A stretch of DNA of 64,000 nucleotides from Winogradskyella helgolandensis (lineage in GTDB: Bacteria; Bacteroidota; Bacteroidia; Flavobacteriales; Flavobacteriaceae). This document shows positions 34,545-43,882 of the stretch, piece by piece. Within the stretch, counting starts at the first letter, position 1. Each line of letters starts with the position of its first letter. The notes under the pieces are model-generated. The model did no database searches and was not told the DNA's origin. It saw only the letters and a list, made by a program, of their open reading frames with translations. Location: contig NZ_JABFHO010000001.1 in the NCBI RefSeq assembly GCF_013404085.1, forward strand, positions 1,550,001 to 1,614,000, given 5' to 3'. Position numbers and translations under genes: made by a program.

Positions 34545-36143
34545 TTAAAGATATTGATATGCAGGAAGGGTTAGAAATTCTTCAAATTCTTCTGATACGA
34601 CCAATTTGTCAAATAAGTTAATCGCAAGCTCAAATTTGGTGCTATCGATAGTGTCTTCTCCTACTTCTTTTAGAATCTTTTCAATTTCCTCATTAAAGAT
34701 ATCGTTGTACATTTCCATATTAAATTGCCGACCATCTTCTATGATGACTTCATTTTTTAACCATTGCCAAACTTGTGTTCTAGAGATTTCTGCTGTTGCC
34801 GCATCTTCCATTAAATTATAAAGGGCGACGGCTCCATAACCTCGTAGCCAAGCTTCGGTATATAAAATTCCAACATTGATGTTTTTTCTAATTCCTGCTT
34901 CCGTTACAGTACCTTTTGGTAGTTCTACCAAATCTTGCTCCGTAATATGTACATCGTCTCGAGTGACATGTAATTGGTTTGGAGTGGGCATGTGTTTGTT
35001 GAATTCTGCCATTGCCACGTCAACTAACGCAGGATGTGCAACCCAAGTGCCATCGTGTCCGTTCTTCACTTCACGTTCTTTGTCCTTTCTTACTTTCTCT
35101 AAAGCTGCGGCATTGGCTTTTTCATCATTTTTAATCGGGATTTGTGCAGCCATACCTCCAATAGCCAAAATGCCTCTTTTGTGACAGCGCTGAATTACGA
35201 GTTTAGAATACGCGTCCATAAATGGAGTGGTCATGGTAACCTGATCACGATTGGGAACTACAAAATTCTTGTGATTTCTAAATTTTTTGATATACGAGAA
35301 AATATAATCCCAACGTCCACAGTTTAAACCAACAATATGATCTTTCAATTCGTATATAATTTCATCGAGTTGAAAACTAGCTGTAATAGTTTCAACTAAA
35401 ACCGTTGCTTTGAATGTGCCTTTTGATACTTTAAGATAGTCTTCTGCAAAAGTGAAAACGTCATTCCACCAACGTGCTTCTAAATAATGTTCCAATTTTG
35501 GTAGGTAAAAATAAGGTGCAGTATTATGCGCCAATAAGGTTTTCGTATTGTGGAATACATACAAACCAAAATCTACTAAACTACCAGACGCTTCTTCATT
35601 ATTAATGATAAGGTGTCTTTCGTTTAAGTGCAATCCTCTTGGTCTTACTAATAAAACCGCTGTCTCAGAATTTAAATGATAAGACTTTCCACGTTTTGAG
35701 TCTACTAATGAAATGGTTTTTGTATTCGCGTCAATTAAATTTTGCTGTCCTTCTATAGTGTTTTTCCAAGTGGGAGCATTGCTGTCTTCTAAGTCGGCCA
35801 TAAACGTTTTGGCTCCAGAATTTAAAGCATTAATCACCATTTTTCTATCTACAGGACCTGTGATTTCTACGCGTCTGTCTTGTAGATCGTGTGGAATAGT
35901 GCCAGCTGTCCATTCGCTACGTCTAATATTCTCTGTTTCCTTTGGGAATTCAGGAAACTTACCTTCGTCAAATATGGCTTGTTGTTTTAAGCGCCTATTT
36001 AATAATTCTAATCGCTCTGAATTAAATTTTTCATGAAGTGCCGATATAAAGTTAAGTGCTTCATCAGTTAAAATTTCTGGGTAGTAATTACTAACATCAT
36101 TAGCGAAAGTAATGTTCTGTGATTTTAGAAGTGTGTGTGCCAT
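34545..36143 (-). CDS. aceB: Malate synthase A
   Basis: The enzyme condenses glyoxylate with acetyl-CoA to malate. The 532-residue protein is close to the normal length for isoform A and contains DLEDSNAPTW, LLVRPRGLHLNE, VLVETITASFQLDEI, GLNCGRWDYIFS and a C-terminal YQYL. The ATG at 36143 is preferred: an earlier in-frame ATG at 36233 would include the promoter and operator region. It is divergent from the regulator gene that starts at 36262. Confidence 0.94.
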   Translation of the reverse strand: MAHTLLKSQNITFANDVSNYYPEILTDEALNFISALHEKFNSERLELLNRRLKQQAIFDEGKFPEFPKETENIRRSEWTAGTIPHDLQDRRVEITGPVDRKMVINALNSGAKTFMADLEDSNAPTWKNTIEGQQNLIDANTKTISLVDSKRGKSYHLNSETAVLLVRPRGLHLNERHLIINNEEASGSLVDFGLYVFHNTKTLLAHNTAPYFYLPKLEHYLEARWWNDVFTFAEDYLKVSKGTFKATVLVETITASFQLDEIIYELKDHIVGLNCGRWDYIFSYIKKFRNHKNFVVPNRDQVTMTTPFMDAYSKLVIQRCHKRGILAIGGMAAQIPIKNDEKANAAALEKVRKDKEREVKNGHDGTWVAHPALVDVAMAEFNKHMPTPNQLHVTRDDVHITEQDLVELPKGTVTEAGIRKNINVGILYTEAWLRGYGAVALYNLMEDAATAEISRTQVWQWLKNEVIIEDGRQFNMEMYNDIFNEEIEKILKEVGEDTIDSTKFELAINLFDKLVVSEEFEEFLTLPAYQYL

Positions 36144-36192
36144 AGTATTTAATTTTATAGGACAATAGTATAACAAAGTTTTATAAAAAACA

Positions 36193-36240
36193 AGCGAACG
36201 TTCGCTAAATGTTATTTTTCGCAGAAAATACAAGTTCGCA
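36193..36240. promoter_or_regulatory. Operator-like array between aceB and its regulator
   Basis: AGCGAACGTTCGCT at 36193-36206 is a perfect 14-base palindrome. TTCGC half-sites occur at 36201, 36218 and 36235, exactly 17 bases apart; the last sits in AAGTTCGCAAA, which resembles the RamB-box core AACTTTGCAAA of actinobacteria. The array covers the upstream regions of both divergent genes. Binding by the adjacent regulator is inferred. Confidence 0.65.
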
Positions 36241-36248
36241 AAAATGAT

Positions 36249-36256
36249 TATATTTG
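36249..36256 (+). promoter_or_regulatory. -7 box of the regulator gene, probably leaderless
   Basis: TATATTTG is an exact TAnnTTTG match six bases before the ATG at 36262. An in-frame ATG at 36244 would place the box within the coding region, so the later ATG is chosen. Confidence 0.5.
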
Positions 36257-36261
36257 CTATT

Positions 36262-37740
36262 ATGGAAGAAGATTATATTAAACTTATTTTTGGGCTAAAG
36301 CTAAAGCAGATAAGGACTGATAAGAATTTGTCGTTGTTTGGCTTATCAAAACTCTCCGGATTATCTAAGTCGTATTTAAATGAAATAGAAAACGGAAAAA
36401 AATATCCTAAGCCTGATAAGATTGTGGCGCTTTCTGAAAAATTAGATGTGCCTTATGATCAAATGGTGTCTCTTAAATTAGATAAAAACTTGGCTCCAAT
36501 AGGTGATTTATTGCAGTCCAAAATCTTAAAAGAAATTCCCTTGGAGCTTTTTGGTATTAAGGAAAGTAACCTGATAGATATTGTTGCAAATGCACCAGCA
36601 AAAGTCAATGCCTTTATTAGTACAATAATTAAAATTGCACAACATTATAGTTTTAGTAAAGAGAGTTTTTATTTGGCTTCAGTGCGTTCTTATCAAGAAG
36701 CTAATAATAATTACTTTGAAGATTTGGAACAAAGTGTTTTGAAATTTGCAAAGGCTTATCATGTGGACTTAAACAATATAATTACATCGAGTGATTTAGC
36801 GGAAATATTAGTGGAAGAATACGGTTATAGAATTCAGACTAGTGAATTAAGTAAGTATGAAGCATTAGGTAATTTACGATCTTTATTTGTGCCTAAAACT
36901 AAAACGTTGTTGCTTACTAGCGAGATTGATGAGGCGCAGCGCACTTTTATTTTTGCAAAAGAGTTAGCGTATAATTTTTTAGAAATAAAGGAACGATTAT
37001 ATACATTTCCTTGGATTAAATTTGACACGTTCGACCAGGTGTTGAATAATTTTTATGCGTCCTATTTTGCTGGAGCATTGATTATTCCACGAGAAAAAAT
37101 TAGCAAGCAATTAAATGAAATCTTTGCAAATGACACTTTTGATGAATCATTATTTTTAGAAGCGATTGAAGCCTATAATGCGTCTCCCGAGTCCTTTTAT
37201 CAGCGTTTAACTAATATTTTGCCTAAGGCATTCAATATTCAGAATTTATTCTTTTTAAGATTTACACATAAGGCTAAAAGTGATACGTTTTATCTTAAAA
37301 AGGAATTGCATTTATCGCATCAGCATTCACCACATGGCAATGAAACTGATGAGCATTACTGCAGACGCTGGGTGTCTTTAAAAGTTTTAAAAGATATTAG
37401 TAAAAGCAAGAAGAAGCATGAATTTGATTTGCAGATATCCAACTATGAAAATGATGGCATGCAGTATTTGGTCTTGTCTTCTGCAACTAAAGATCCATTT
37501 AAAGAAAAGCAGTATCGTAGTATTAGTATAGGCTTATTAATCAATAAGCAGTTACAGCGAAAGCTTAATTTTTTAGATGACCCTAAGATTGATACTCAAA
37601 ATGTAAGTGTTACCTGCGAACGTTGTGCAATTACTAATTGTAAGCTTAGGAAAGTGCCTCCAATTGTTTTAGAAAAAAATGCTAAGAATAAAAAAATAGA
37701 ATCTATTGTTGAAGAATTAAATGAGAAGTTTAGTTCATAG
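36262..37740 (+). CDS. RamB/ScfR-type XRE regulator of acetate/glyoxylate metabolism
   Basis: The 492-residue protein has an N-terminal XRE helix-turn-helix (about 8-65; IRTDKNLSLFGLSKLSGLSKSYLNEIENG), an IrrE/ImmA-like region (about 150-290) and a C-terminal DUF2083-like segment with cysteines (CERCAITNCKLR near 450-465). This is the architecture of short-chain fatty acyl regulators such as RamB, MccR and PrpC regulators. It is transcribed away from aceB and aceA and shares the operator-like region with them, so it most likely controls the glyoxylate bypass and perhaps itself. Whether it senses an acyl-CoA is not visible. Confidence 0.85.
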   Translation: MEEDYIKLIFGLKLKQIRTDKNLSLFGLSKLSGLSKSYLNEIENGKKYPKPDKIVALSEKLDVPYDQMVSLKLDKNLAPIGDLLQSKILKEIPLELFGIKESNLIDIVANAPAKVNAFISTIIKIAQHYSFSKESFYLASVRSYQEANNNYFEDLEQSVLKFAKAYHVDLNNIITSSDLAEILVEEYGYRIQTSELSKYEALGNLRSLFVPKTKTLLLTSEIDEAQRTFIFAKELAYNFLEIKERLYTFPWIKFDTFDQVLNNFYASYFAGALIIPREKISKQLNEIFANDTFDESLFLEAIEAYNASPESFYQRLTNILPKAFNIQNLFFLRFTHKAKSDTFYLKKELHLSHQHSPHGNETDEHYCRRWVSLKVLKDISKSKKKHEFDLQISNYENDGMQYLVLSSATKDPFKEKQYRSISIGLLINKQLQRKLNFLDDPKIDTQNVSVTCERCAITNCKLRKVPPIVLEKNAKNKKIESIVEELNEKFSS

Positions 37741-37878
37741 ATCTCAATCTCATTGTTATAAAACAAATTAGTATTCAGACTGAAATCAATTCAAATTTTA
37801 AAGTCAAGTTAATTTGTCGTTTAAATTTTTAAAACAATTTCTTTGTCTTAAATTTACCAACTTGCTAAATTCCAAAAA

Positions 37879-39870
37879 TTGATTTCACAAAATTCCATAG
37901 CACAAGTATTTGAAACCGCTCGCGTAGAAGAGGTGATTGGTGATTTTGTACAGTTAAAAAAAGCTGGTACAAATTACAAAGGCTTAAGTCCTTTTAGTGA
38001 AGAGCGTTCTCCAAGTTTTGTCGTATCTCCTGTAAAGCAAATTTGGAAAGATTTTTCAAGTGGAAAAGGAGGCAATGCAGTTACCTTTTTAATGGAACAC
38101 GAGCATTTCACCTATCCTGAAGCTATTAAGTATTTGGCTAAAAAATACAATATTGAAATAGAGGAAACCGAGCGCACAGACGAGGAAAAAGCACAAGCCG
38201 ATACGAGAGAAAGCTTGTATTTGGTAAGTGAATATGCAAGTAGCTATTTTCAGAATGTGTTGCATAAAACCAATCAAGGAAAAGCCATAGGGTTAAGTTA
38301 TTTTAAAGAGCGTGGCTTTACAGATGAGACGATTAAGAAATTTGATCTTGGCTATTCGTTAGATGAGTGGCAAGGTTTTACAGATGATGCCTTGGGTAAA
38401 GGCTATCAGCTTAATTTTTTAGAACAAACGGGTTTAACCATAGTAAAAGGAGAGAAAAGGTTTGACCGATTTAAAGGCCGAGTAATGTTTCCTATTCATA
38501 GTATGAGTGGGCGTGTTCTTGGTTTTGGTGGACGTATTTTAACCAATGATAAAAAAGCAGCTAAATATTTAAACTCACCTGAAAGCGAAATCTATCATAA
38601 AAGTAAGATTTTGTACGGTTTATATCATGCCAAACAAAGTATAGCGAAGGAGGATAATTGTTATTTGGTTGAAGGTTATACCGATGTCATTCAATTTCAT
38701 CAAACAGGAATTACTAATGTGGTATCTTCTTCCGGTACGGCATTGTCTCCTGATCAAATTCGATTAATTAATAGATTAACGAATAATATTACGGTCCTTT
38801 TTGATGGTGATGCGGCAGGAATTAGAGCTTCTATTCGTGGTATCGATTTAATATTAGAACAAGGAGTTAATGTTAAAATATGTACGTTTCCAGATGGTGA
38901 AGATCCTGATAGTTTTTCAAAATCAAATACACTAGAAGAGCTTACAGAATACCTTAACAATAATGCTAAAGATTTTATTCAATTTAAAGCGTCACTTTTA
39001 GTAAAGGAAGCTAACAATGATCCGATTAAAAAGGCAGAAACCATTCGAGAAATCGTAAATAGTATTGCCTTAATTCCAGATCAAATAAAACGTGAAATTT
39101 ACATTCAAGAATGTGCGCGTATTATGGATATAAGCGAGAATGTTCTATTTACAACTTTAGCACAAATTAATAATAAACAGGCTCAGGATAATAATAAACC
39201 CAAGTCTTATATGTCATCTAGTTCTTCTGATCCAAATGAACCTCCATTTGAAGTTTTTAGGAATGAAGAGCCAAGTCGTAAGCCAAAAGTTAATGTTCAA
39301 TATGAATTAGAAAAGAAAATTATTGAAATCTTAATGCTCTATGGTGATCGAACAGAACAATTTGAAGATTTAATTTTACAAGAAGATGAAAGTTCAGGTG
39401 AGTTAGTTTTAGAGCCAACAAAACATGAAACGCGTGTATTTGAAAAAATCTATCTAGATCTTCAGGAAGATGAGATGCAATTCTCAAATCCACAGTTTAA
39501 AATACTTTATTATTCAATTATTGATAAATTAAACCAGGAAGAAGGGTTTTCTACCAAAAACTTCATTAACCAATTAGACCAAGATTCGGCAGGTTTAGTA
39601 ACCAGTATTTTAATGGAGGATGAACGTTATAATCTTCATGATTGGGAACGAAATCTAATTATACCAAAAGAAAAGAAAGATTCAGTTTCGCAATTGGTGA
39701 GTCAAACCATTTTAAGCCTACGCTGTCACTTAATCGATCAAAAAGTAGCCGAATATAAGAATGAAACCTTAAACGAAAATGCAGATACACGCTCTATTAT
39801 TGAGGATGTAAAAGACTACGTTGGTTTAAAAATGTTATTGTCTCGTAAGCTAGGTAAAGTGGTTGGTTAG
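37879..39870 (+). CDS. dnaG: DNA primase DnaG with degenerate zinc finger; TTG start
   Basis: DnaG makes RNA primers for replication. The 663-residue protein has the zinc-binding-type N-domain (1-100), the RNA polymerase/TOPRIM core (about 120-435; VEGYTDVIQF, SSGTALS, VLFDGDAAGIRA) and a C-terminal helicase-binding part. All four CHC2 zinc ligands are replaced: GLSPFS (S37, S40) for GLCPFH and WKDFSSG (D58, S61) for xxCFGCG. The start is TTG, since MISQNSIAQVFETARVEE matches the family N-terminus and no ATG is near. Loss of the ligands may be shared by the lineage. Confidence 0.93.
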   Translation: MISQNSIAQVFETARVEEVIGDFVQLKKAGTNYKGLSPFSEERSPSFVVSPVKQIWKDFSSGKGGNAVTFLMEHEHFTYPEAIKYLAKKYNIEIEETERTDEEKAQADTRESLYLVSEYASSYFQNVLHKTNQGKAIGLSYFKERGFTDETIKKFDLGYSLDEWQGFTDDALGKGYQLNFLEQTGLTIVKGEKRFDRFKGRVMFPIHSMSGRVLGFGGRILTNDKKAAKYLNSPESEIYHKSKILYGLYHAKQSIAKEDNCYLVEGYTDVIQFHQTGITNVVSSSGTALSPDQIRLINRLTNNITVLFDGDAAGIRASIRGIDLILEQGVNVKICTFPDGEDPDSFSKSNTLEELTEYLNNNAKDFIQFKASLLVKEANNDPIKKAETIREIVNSIALIPDQIKREIYIQECARIMDISENVLFTTLAQINNKQAQDNNKPKSYMSSSSSDPNEPPFEVFRNEEPSRKPKVNVQYELEKKIIEILMLYGDRTEQFEDLILQEDESSGELVLEPTKHETRVFEKIYLDLQEDEMQFSNPQFKILYYSIIDKLNQEEGFSTKNFINQLDQDSAGLVTSILMEDERYNLHDWERNLIIPKEKKDSVSQLVSQTILSLRCHLIDQKVAEYKNETLNENADTRSIIEDVKDYVGLKMLLSRKLGKVVG

Positions 39871-39873
39871 TTG

Positions 39874-40503
39874 TTACGTTAAATTGTGATGCTTCGCTTG
39901 GTGAATTAAATCTACAATATTTGTGACATTTAATTTCTTAAACAGTCGCGCTTTATACGTACTTACTGTTTTTTCGTTAATATCTAATTCTTGAGCTATT
40001 TCTTTATTTTTACGGCCAATAGAAAGTAGTTTTAAAACTTCAATTTCTCTAGTGGAAAGCTTCTTAAACATACGGCTTCTGCTTTTGCGCGTATCTTCAT
40101 AGCGATAATGTTTATCCATTTTTTCACTAAGTGACGTTTCTCCAGCACTAATTTTTCGTATTGCGGTTTCAATGGCGCCAACACTAGCTCCTTTGTTTAA
40201 GTAGCCAGATGCACCTGCTTTAATGGTGCTAATGGCATAAATTTCTTCGGGTTGGTGGCTAAACATTAAAACTTGAACGGATTTGTTCTCTTTTTTTATA
40301 GCTCTCAGTGCAGTGATTCCATTAAGTTCTGGTAAATCGATTTCAGATATTATAACGTCAACTTTATGACGTCTTACAAATTCAAATATCTCAATTCCAC
40401 TTCCTAAACTACCGATGACTTTAAAATCTGCCTTACTGTTTAAGAATAGTTCTAATCCCGTTCTCACAATAGGATGACTATCTACAATCAGAATATGTAT
40501 CAT
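39874..40503 (-). CDS. Atypical NarL/LuxR-type response regulator (phosphoacceptor Asp replaced by Glu)
   Basis: The 209-residue protein has a receiver domain (1-120) and a LuxR helix-turn-helix (about 145-205; LSTREIEVLKLLSIGRKNKEIAQELD). The phosphorylation site region reads IISEIDLPELNG with E54 at the position of the conserved Asp, and the acidic pair is only VDSHP (D8, S9). The switch Ser and Lys (GYLNKG) remain. The protein may therefore be fixed in an active-like state or controlled without phosphorylation. No histidine kinase lies nearby. It is convergent with dnaG, three bases apart. Confidence 0.88.
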   Translation of the reverse strand: MIHILIVDSHPIVRTGLELFLNSKADFKVIGSLGSGIEIFEFVRRHKVDVIISEIDLPELNGITALRAIKKENKSVQVLMFSHQPEEIYAISTIKAGASGYLNKGASVGAIETAIRKISAGETSLSEKMDKHYRYEDTRKSRSRMFKKLSTREIEVLKLLSIGRKNKEIAQELDINEKTVSTYKARLFKKLNVTNIVDLIHQAKHHNLT

Positions 40504-40639
40504 GATAATATTTTGGTTTTTGGTTAGGGTTAATAATTACGTTAATAAATGCTATTATCAAAAACTATGTGGAGATCTGTTGAGTAAAAATAGTTAAAAA
40601 TTAAATAAATTAACTATTTAATTTTGTGAAATGTAATAT

Positions 40640-41428
40640 TTATTTAAAAATATTAGGAATTTCGCAAACCGGTATTGGGTTCATTTTGTGTTTGTTGGAA
40701 GAATTATAACGAGAATAAATCTCAATTACCTCGCGTTTTCGCCCTTCAAAATCAGTTGCCGTTTTTCCTTCTTCTGTTACCTGCATAGCCCATTCCAATT
40801 CTGGATAAGAGGCGCCAATTTGATCTTCATCACTTCGCGCATCTCCAAATAAACCATCACTTGGTGCTGCTTTAATTATGGATTCAGATACTTTTAAATA
40901 CGTTCCGATAGCGTAGACTTCTGACTTCATTAAATCCGCAATAGGACTTAAATCAACACCTCCATCACCATATTTTGTGTAAAAACCAACGCCAAAATCT
41001 TCAACCTTATTACCCGTTCCTGCGACTAAAAGCCCTAATAGACCAGCATGATAATACAAGGTTGTCATTCGCAAACGTGCTCTTGTATTGGCTAAAGCCA
41101 TATCTACGGTAGTTTGTTGGCCTTCTAGGCTGACTTCGGTTTTAAACTCTTCAAACACTGGAGTTAAATCTATAACCGTGTCTTTCACATTTGGAAACTG
41201 ACGTTTTAAAAATGAAATATGTTCTTGTGCTCTTGTCACATGACTTGGCGCTTGGTGAATTGGCATTTCTATGCATAAAACGTCTAAACCTGTTTTGGCG
41301 CAAAGCGTTGAGGTGACTGCAGAATCAATTCCGCCAGAAATTCCCACAACAAAACCGTTAACTTTCGCTTTTGTGGCATAGTCTTTTAGCCAATTTACAA
41401 TGTGATTTACTACGTTTTCGGTTTGCAT
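40640..41428 (-). CDS. nadE: NAD+ synthase (ammonia-dependent type)
   Basis: The enzyme amidates nicotinic acid adenine dinucleotide to NAD+. The 262-residue length and absence of a nitrilase domain fit the NH3-dependent form. The P-loop-like ATP site is GISGGIDSAVTSTL (about 29-42), followed by GTGNKVEDFGVGFYTKYGDG, LADLMKSEVY and PSDGL. A single gene on the minus strand, divergent from gldB. Confidence 0.93.
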   Translation of the reverse strand: MQTENVVNHIVNWLKDYATKAKVNGFVVGISGGIDSAVTSTLCAKTGLDVLCIEMPIHQAPSHVTRAQEHISFLKRQFPNVKDTVIDLTPVFEEFKTEVSLEGQQTTVDMALANTRARLRMTTLYYHAGLLGLLVAGTGNKVEDFGVGFYTKYGDGGVDLSPIADLMKSEVYAIGTYLKVSESIIKAAPSDGLFGDARSDEDQIGASYPELEWAMQVTEEGKTATDFEGRKREVIEIYSRYNSSNKHKMNPIPVCEIPNIFK

Positions 41429-41534
41429 AATATTTCTAATTTTAAATTAAATTCGTTTATACTTTTTCAATTGAACGATATGCATCTAATTTTTGCTAAA
41501 ACCTAAAAAATAGAAACGAGTTCATAAAGAAGTG

Positions 41535-41542
41535 TACCTTTG
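41535..41542 (+). promoter_or_regulatory. -7 box of gldBC
   Basis: TACCTTTG is an exact TAnnTTTG match; the gldB start codon at 41591 is 48 bases downstream. Confidence 0.5.
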
Positions 41543-41590
41543 CACAACAAAAATAACGCAATCGAGTTAGGATTAAAAATATTTTACCAA

Positions 41591-42559
41591 ATGCAGATAA
41601 GAATTTACTTTATTTTATTATTAGGGTTTGCAATACTGTCTTGTGATGAAGATTCTAAAGTTGAAAAAGAAATCGCTAAAGTTGAAGTAGATTTTACAAT
41701 AGAACGTTTTGATAAAGCATTTTATGAAGCGACACCAAAAGATCTTCCAAACTTAAAAAGTGCTTATCCTTTTTTCTTTTCTAAGCATGAACCAGATTCT
41801 ATTGTGATCCATAGAATGAATGACAGCTTACAGCACGAGATTTTACAAGAGGTTAATGCGGCTTTCAAGGATTTTGACAATACTAGAGAAGATTTGGTGT
41901 CAATGTTTCAGCATCTAAAATATTATGATAAAGTATTCTCTACGCCAAGAATTATTACCTTAACTAATAATGTTCAGTATAGAGATAAAGTTATTATAAC
42001 AGATAGTATTGTGCTAGTAGCATTGGATAATTATTTAGGTGAAGATCATCGGTTCTATGTCGATGGTAATATTCCAGCGTATCTCGCTAAAAACTTTAAA
42101 AAAGAACAAATCGTAGTAGATTTGGCTGATGGTTATGCAAAGAAATACGCTTTTCAATCAACCAGAAAAGCATTGTTAGAAGAGATGATTTATTTTGGGA
42201 AGTTACTCTATTTTAAAGATGTAATGATTCCGTTTAAAACAGATGCTGAAAAAATTGGCTATACTGAAAATCAAATACAATGGGCTGAAGCCAATGAGAG
42301 TCAGATTTGGAGTTATTTTATTGAAAAAGAATTATTATACAGTACAGATCCTAGGTTACCCAACCGATTTATTGCGGATGCTCCGTTTACCAAGTTTTAT
42401 TTGGAGTTAGATAATGAGTCTCCAGGACGTTTAGGTCAGTATATTGGCTGGCAAATAGTAAAAGCTTATGCAGAAAATTCGGGTGATGGTATAATGAAAA
42501 TTATGCAAACTGAACCTGAAGAAATATTTAGAAAATCAAAATTTAAACCAAAAAAGTAA
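41591..42559 (+). CDS. gldB: Gliding-motility lipoprotein GldB
   Basis: GldB is one of the core gliding-motility lipoproteins of Flavobacterium. The 322-residue protein begins with a lipoprotein signal (LLLGFAILSCDED, Cys about residue 18) and matches GldB over its length, including EVDFTIERFDKAFYEA, SPGRLGQYIGWQIV and the C-terminal PEEIFRKSKFKPKK. It overlaps gldC by one base. The start at 41591 gives the signal peptide; an earlier TTG in the frame overlaps the promoter box. Confidence 0.9.
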   Translation: MQIRIYFILLLGFAILSCDEDSKVEKEIAKVEVDFTIERFDKAFYEATPKDLPNLKSAYPFFFSKHEPDSIVIHRMNDSLQHEILQEVNAAFKDFDNTREDLVSMFQHLKYYDKVFSTPRIITLTNNVQYRDKVIITDSIVLVALDNYLGEDHRFYVDGNIPAYLAKNFKKEQIVVDLADGYAKKYAFQSTRKALLEEMIYFGKLLYFKDVMIPFKTDAEKIGYTENQIQWAEANESQIWSYFIEKELLYSTDPRLPNRFIADAPFTKFYLELDNESPGRLGQYIGWQIVKAYAENSGDGIMKIMQTEPEEIFRKSKFKPKK

Positions 42560-42894
42560 TGTCTAAAGTTATAAAATCTAAAATAGTACTAAACGTTGAA
42601 CTCGATGAAAACAGAGTGCCAGAAAAACTAAATTGGTCAGCACAAGATGGTGGTGTTAATAACGAAGAGGCTAAGGCAATTATGTTATCTGTTTGGGATA
42701 GTAATGCACAAGAAACTTTAAAAATAGACTTGTGGACTAAAGATATGCCTGTAGATGAAATGAAGCTTTTCTTTCATCAAACTTTAGTAACCATGAGCGA
42801 TTCTTTTCTAAGAGCAACTCAAGACGAGAAAATGACAGCAACCATGAAAGATTTTTGTGATTATTTCGCAGAAAAACTAGAGCTTAAAAAGTAA
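42559..42894 (+). CDS. gldC: Gliding-motility protein GldC
   Basis: The 111-residue soluble protein matches GldC (KSKIVLNVELDENRVPEKL near the start, LWTKDMPVDEMKLFFHQTLV in the middle). In F. johnsoniae loss of GldC reduces gliding, and gldB and gldC are adjacent, as here. The ATG overlaps the gldB stop (TAATG). Its molecular role is not known. Confidence 0.92.
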   Translation: MSKVIKSKIVLNVELDENRVPEKLNWSAQDGGVNNEEAKAIMLSVWDSNAQETLKIDLWTKDMPVDEMKLFFHQTLVTMSDSFLRATQDEKMTATMKDFCDYFAEKLELKK

Positions 42895-42901
42895 GGTCGT
42901 T

Positions 42902-43882
42902 TTATAATTTGTCAGAATCCTGAGTTACTTTAAAATAAGGAACGAGATTAAAACTATCTGAATCAATGTTCATGTAGTTTTTCTTGTTTCTTCTTTTATG
43001 CTGTACAAAGTTTGTTGTATTATAGATTTGCCAAACGGTAAGTTCATTTAATCGACCAGATGAGGTTTTCATGTCAATTTCAATCTTACGAATCATACGA
43101 TCAACAGTTTCTTGGTCTGCTATTTTTAGTACCTTTTCAGAAGTAGAGCCATTGTCCATTTTGTAAATAACCCAATATCTTGCAAGAGCATTATATGTTT
43201 TTGCACGTGCTATTCTACCTCTTGGCTGTTCGGGTTTGGCGGATTTTACGTCTTCCCTGGTATACAACGCAAGTCTATTGTTAATGCGTGTCCTTGTTGG
43301 AGCATTGATTTCTTCTTTGACCGTTTTAGGACTAGGTGTGGTTGTTTTACCAGATAATCTCAATTCGGTTTTACCTTTATTATTTTCAGACCCAAAAGGT
43401 GTGTTTTTCGCTAAAGAATCAAGTTTTTCTAGTGGTTTCACATATTTTATTAACTTTTTAGGTGCATTCTCAATAATAGCAACGCTTGTATTTAAGTCTA
43501 CTATTGTTTCGTCATTAAGATCTGTCCTTTTATGTGCTATAGGTGTAAGTTCTTCTAAACCAAAAGATTCGTTTCTTAATAATGTAATTATAATTAACTT
43601 ATCTCGTAGTACGGCTTCAACAGCATAGCGCCCAACTGGGATATCGGAAATTTGAATTTTTGCTACAGTATCCTTAACTTTTATGACGCGTTCAAAATCA
43701 TCATTAAAAATCATGAGTTCGTATATAGTACGGTCGCATTTAAAGATTATACTGTCTTCAGTTTTATTAAGTTGGTGCTTAAGCTCTTTGGCTCTTGTAT
43801 TTGTGTTTTGAAGTAAAACGGATTTTTGGCCATACACTAAGGTTGACAAAAATAATAATACAATAAAGTATAGTAGTTTCAT
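42902..43882 (-). CDS. Secreted protein of unknown function, paralogue 1
   Basis: The 326-residue protein has a signal peptide (1-18; LLFLSTLVYGQ). The N-terminal part (about 20-110) is beta-rich and begins SVLLQNTNTRAKELKHQLNK; the middle (about 130-230) is low-complexity and basic; the C-terminal part (about 240-326) contains LNELTVWQIYNTTNFVQ. The first and last parts match the neighbouring gene 44177-44935, so the two are paralogues. No known domain is recognised. The start was set at the Met before the signal peptide. Confidence 0.65.
   Translation of the reverse strand: MKLLYFIVLLFLSTLVYGQKSVLLQNTNTRAKELKHQLNKTEDSIIFKCDRTIYELMIFNDDFERVIKVKDTVAKIQISDIPVGRYAVEAVLRDKLIIITLLRNESFGLEELTPIAHKRTDLNDETIVDLNTSVAIIENAPKKLIKYVKPLEKLDSLAKNTPFGSENNKGKTELRLSGKTTTPSPKTVKEEINAPTRTRINNRLALYTREDVKSAKPEQPRGRIARAKTYNALARYWVIYKMDNGSTSEKVLKIADQETVDRMIRKIEIDMKTSSGRLNELTVWQIYNTTNFVQHKRRNKKNYMNIDSDSFNLVPYFKVTQDSDKL

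Noticed and set aside
36244..36261. Earlier ATG of the glyoxylate regulator
   Set aside because: It would place the exact -7 box TATATTTG inside the coding region; the later ATG gives the usual N-terminus.
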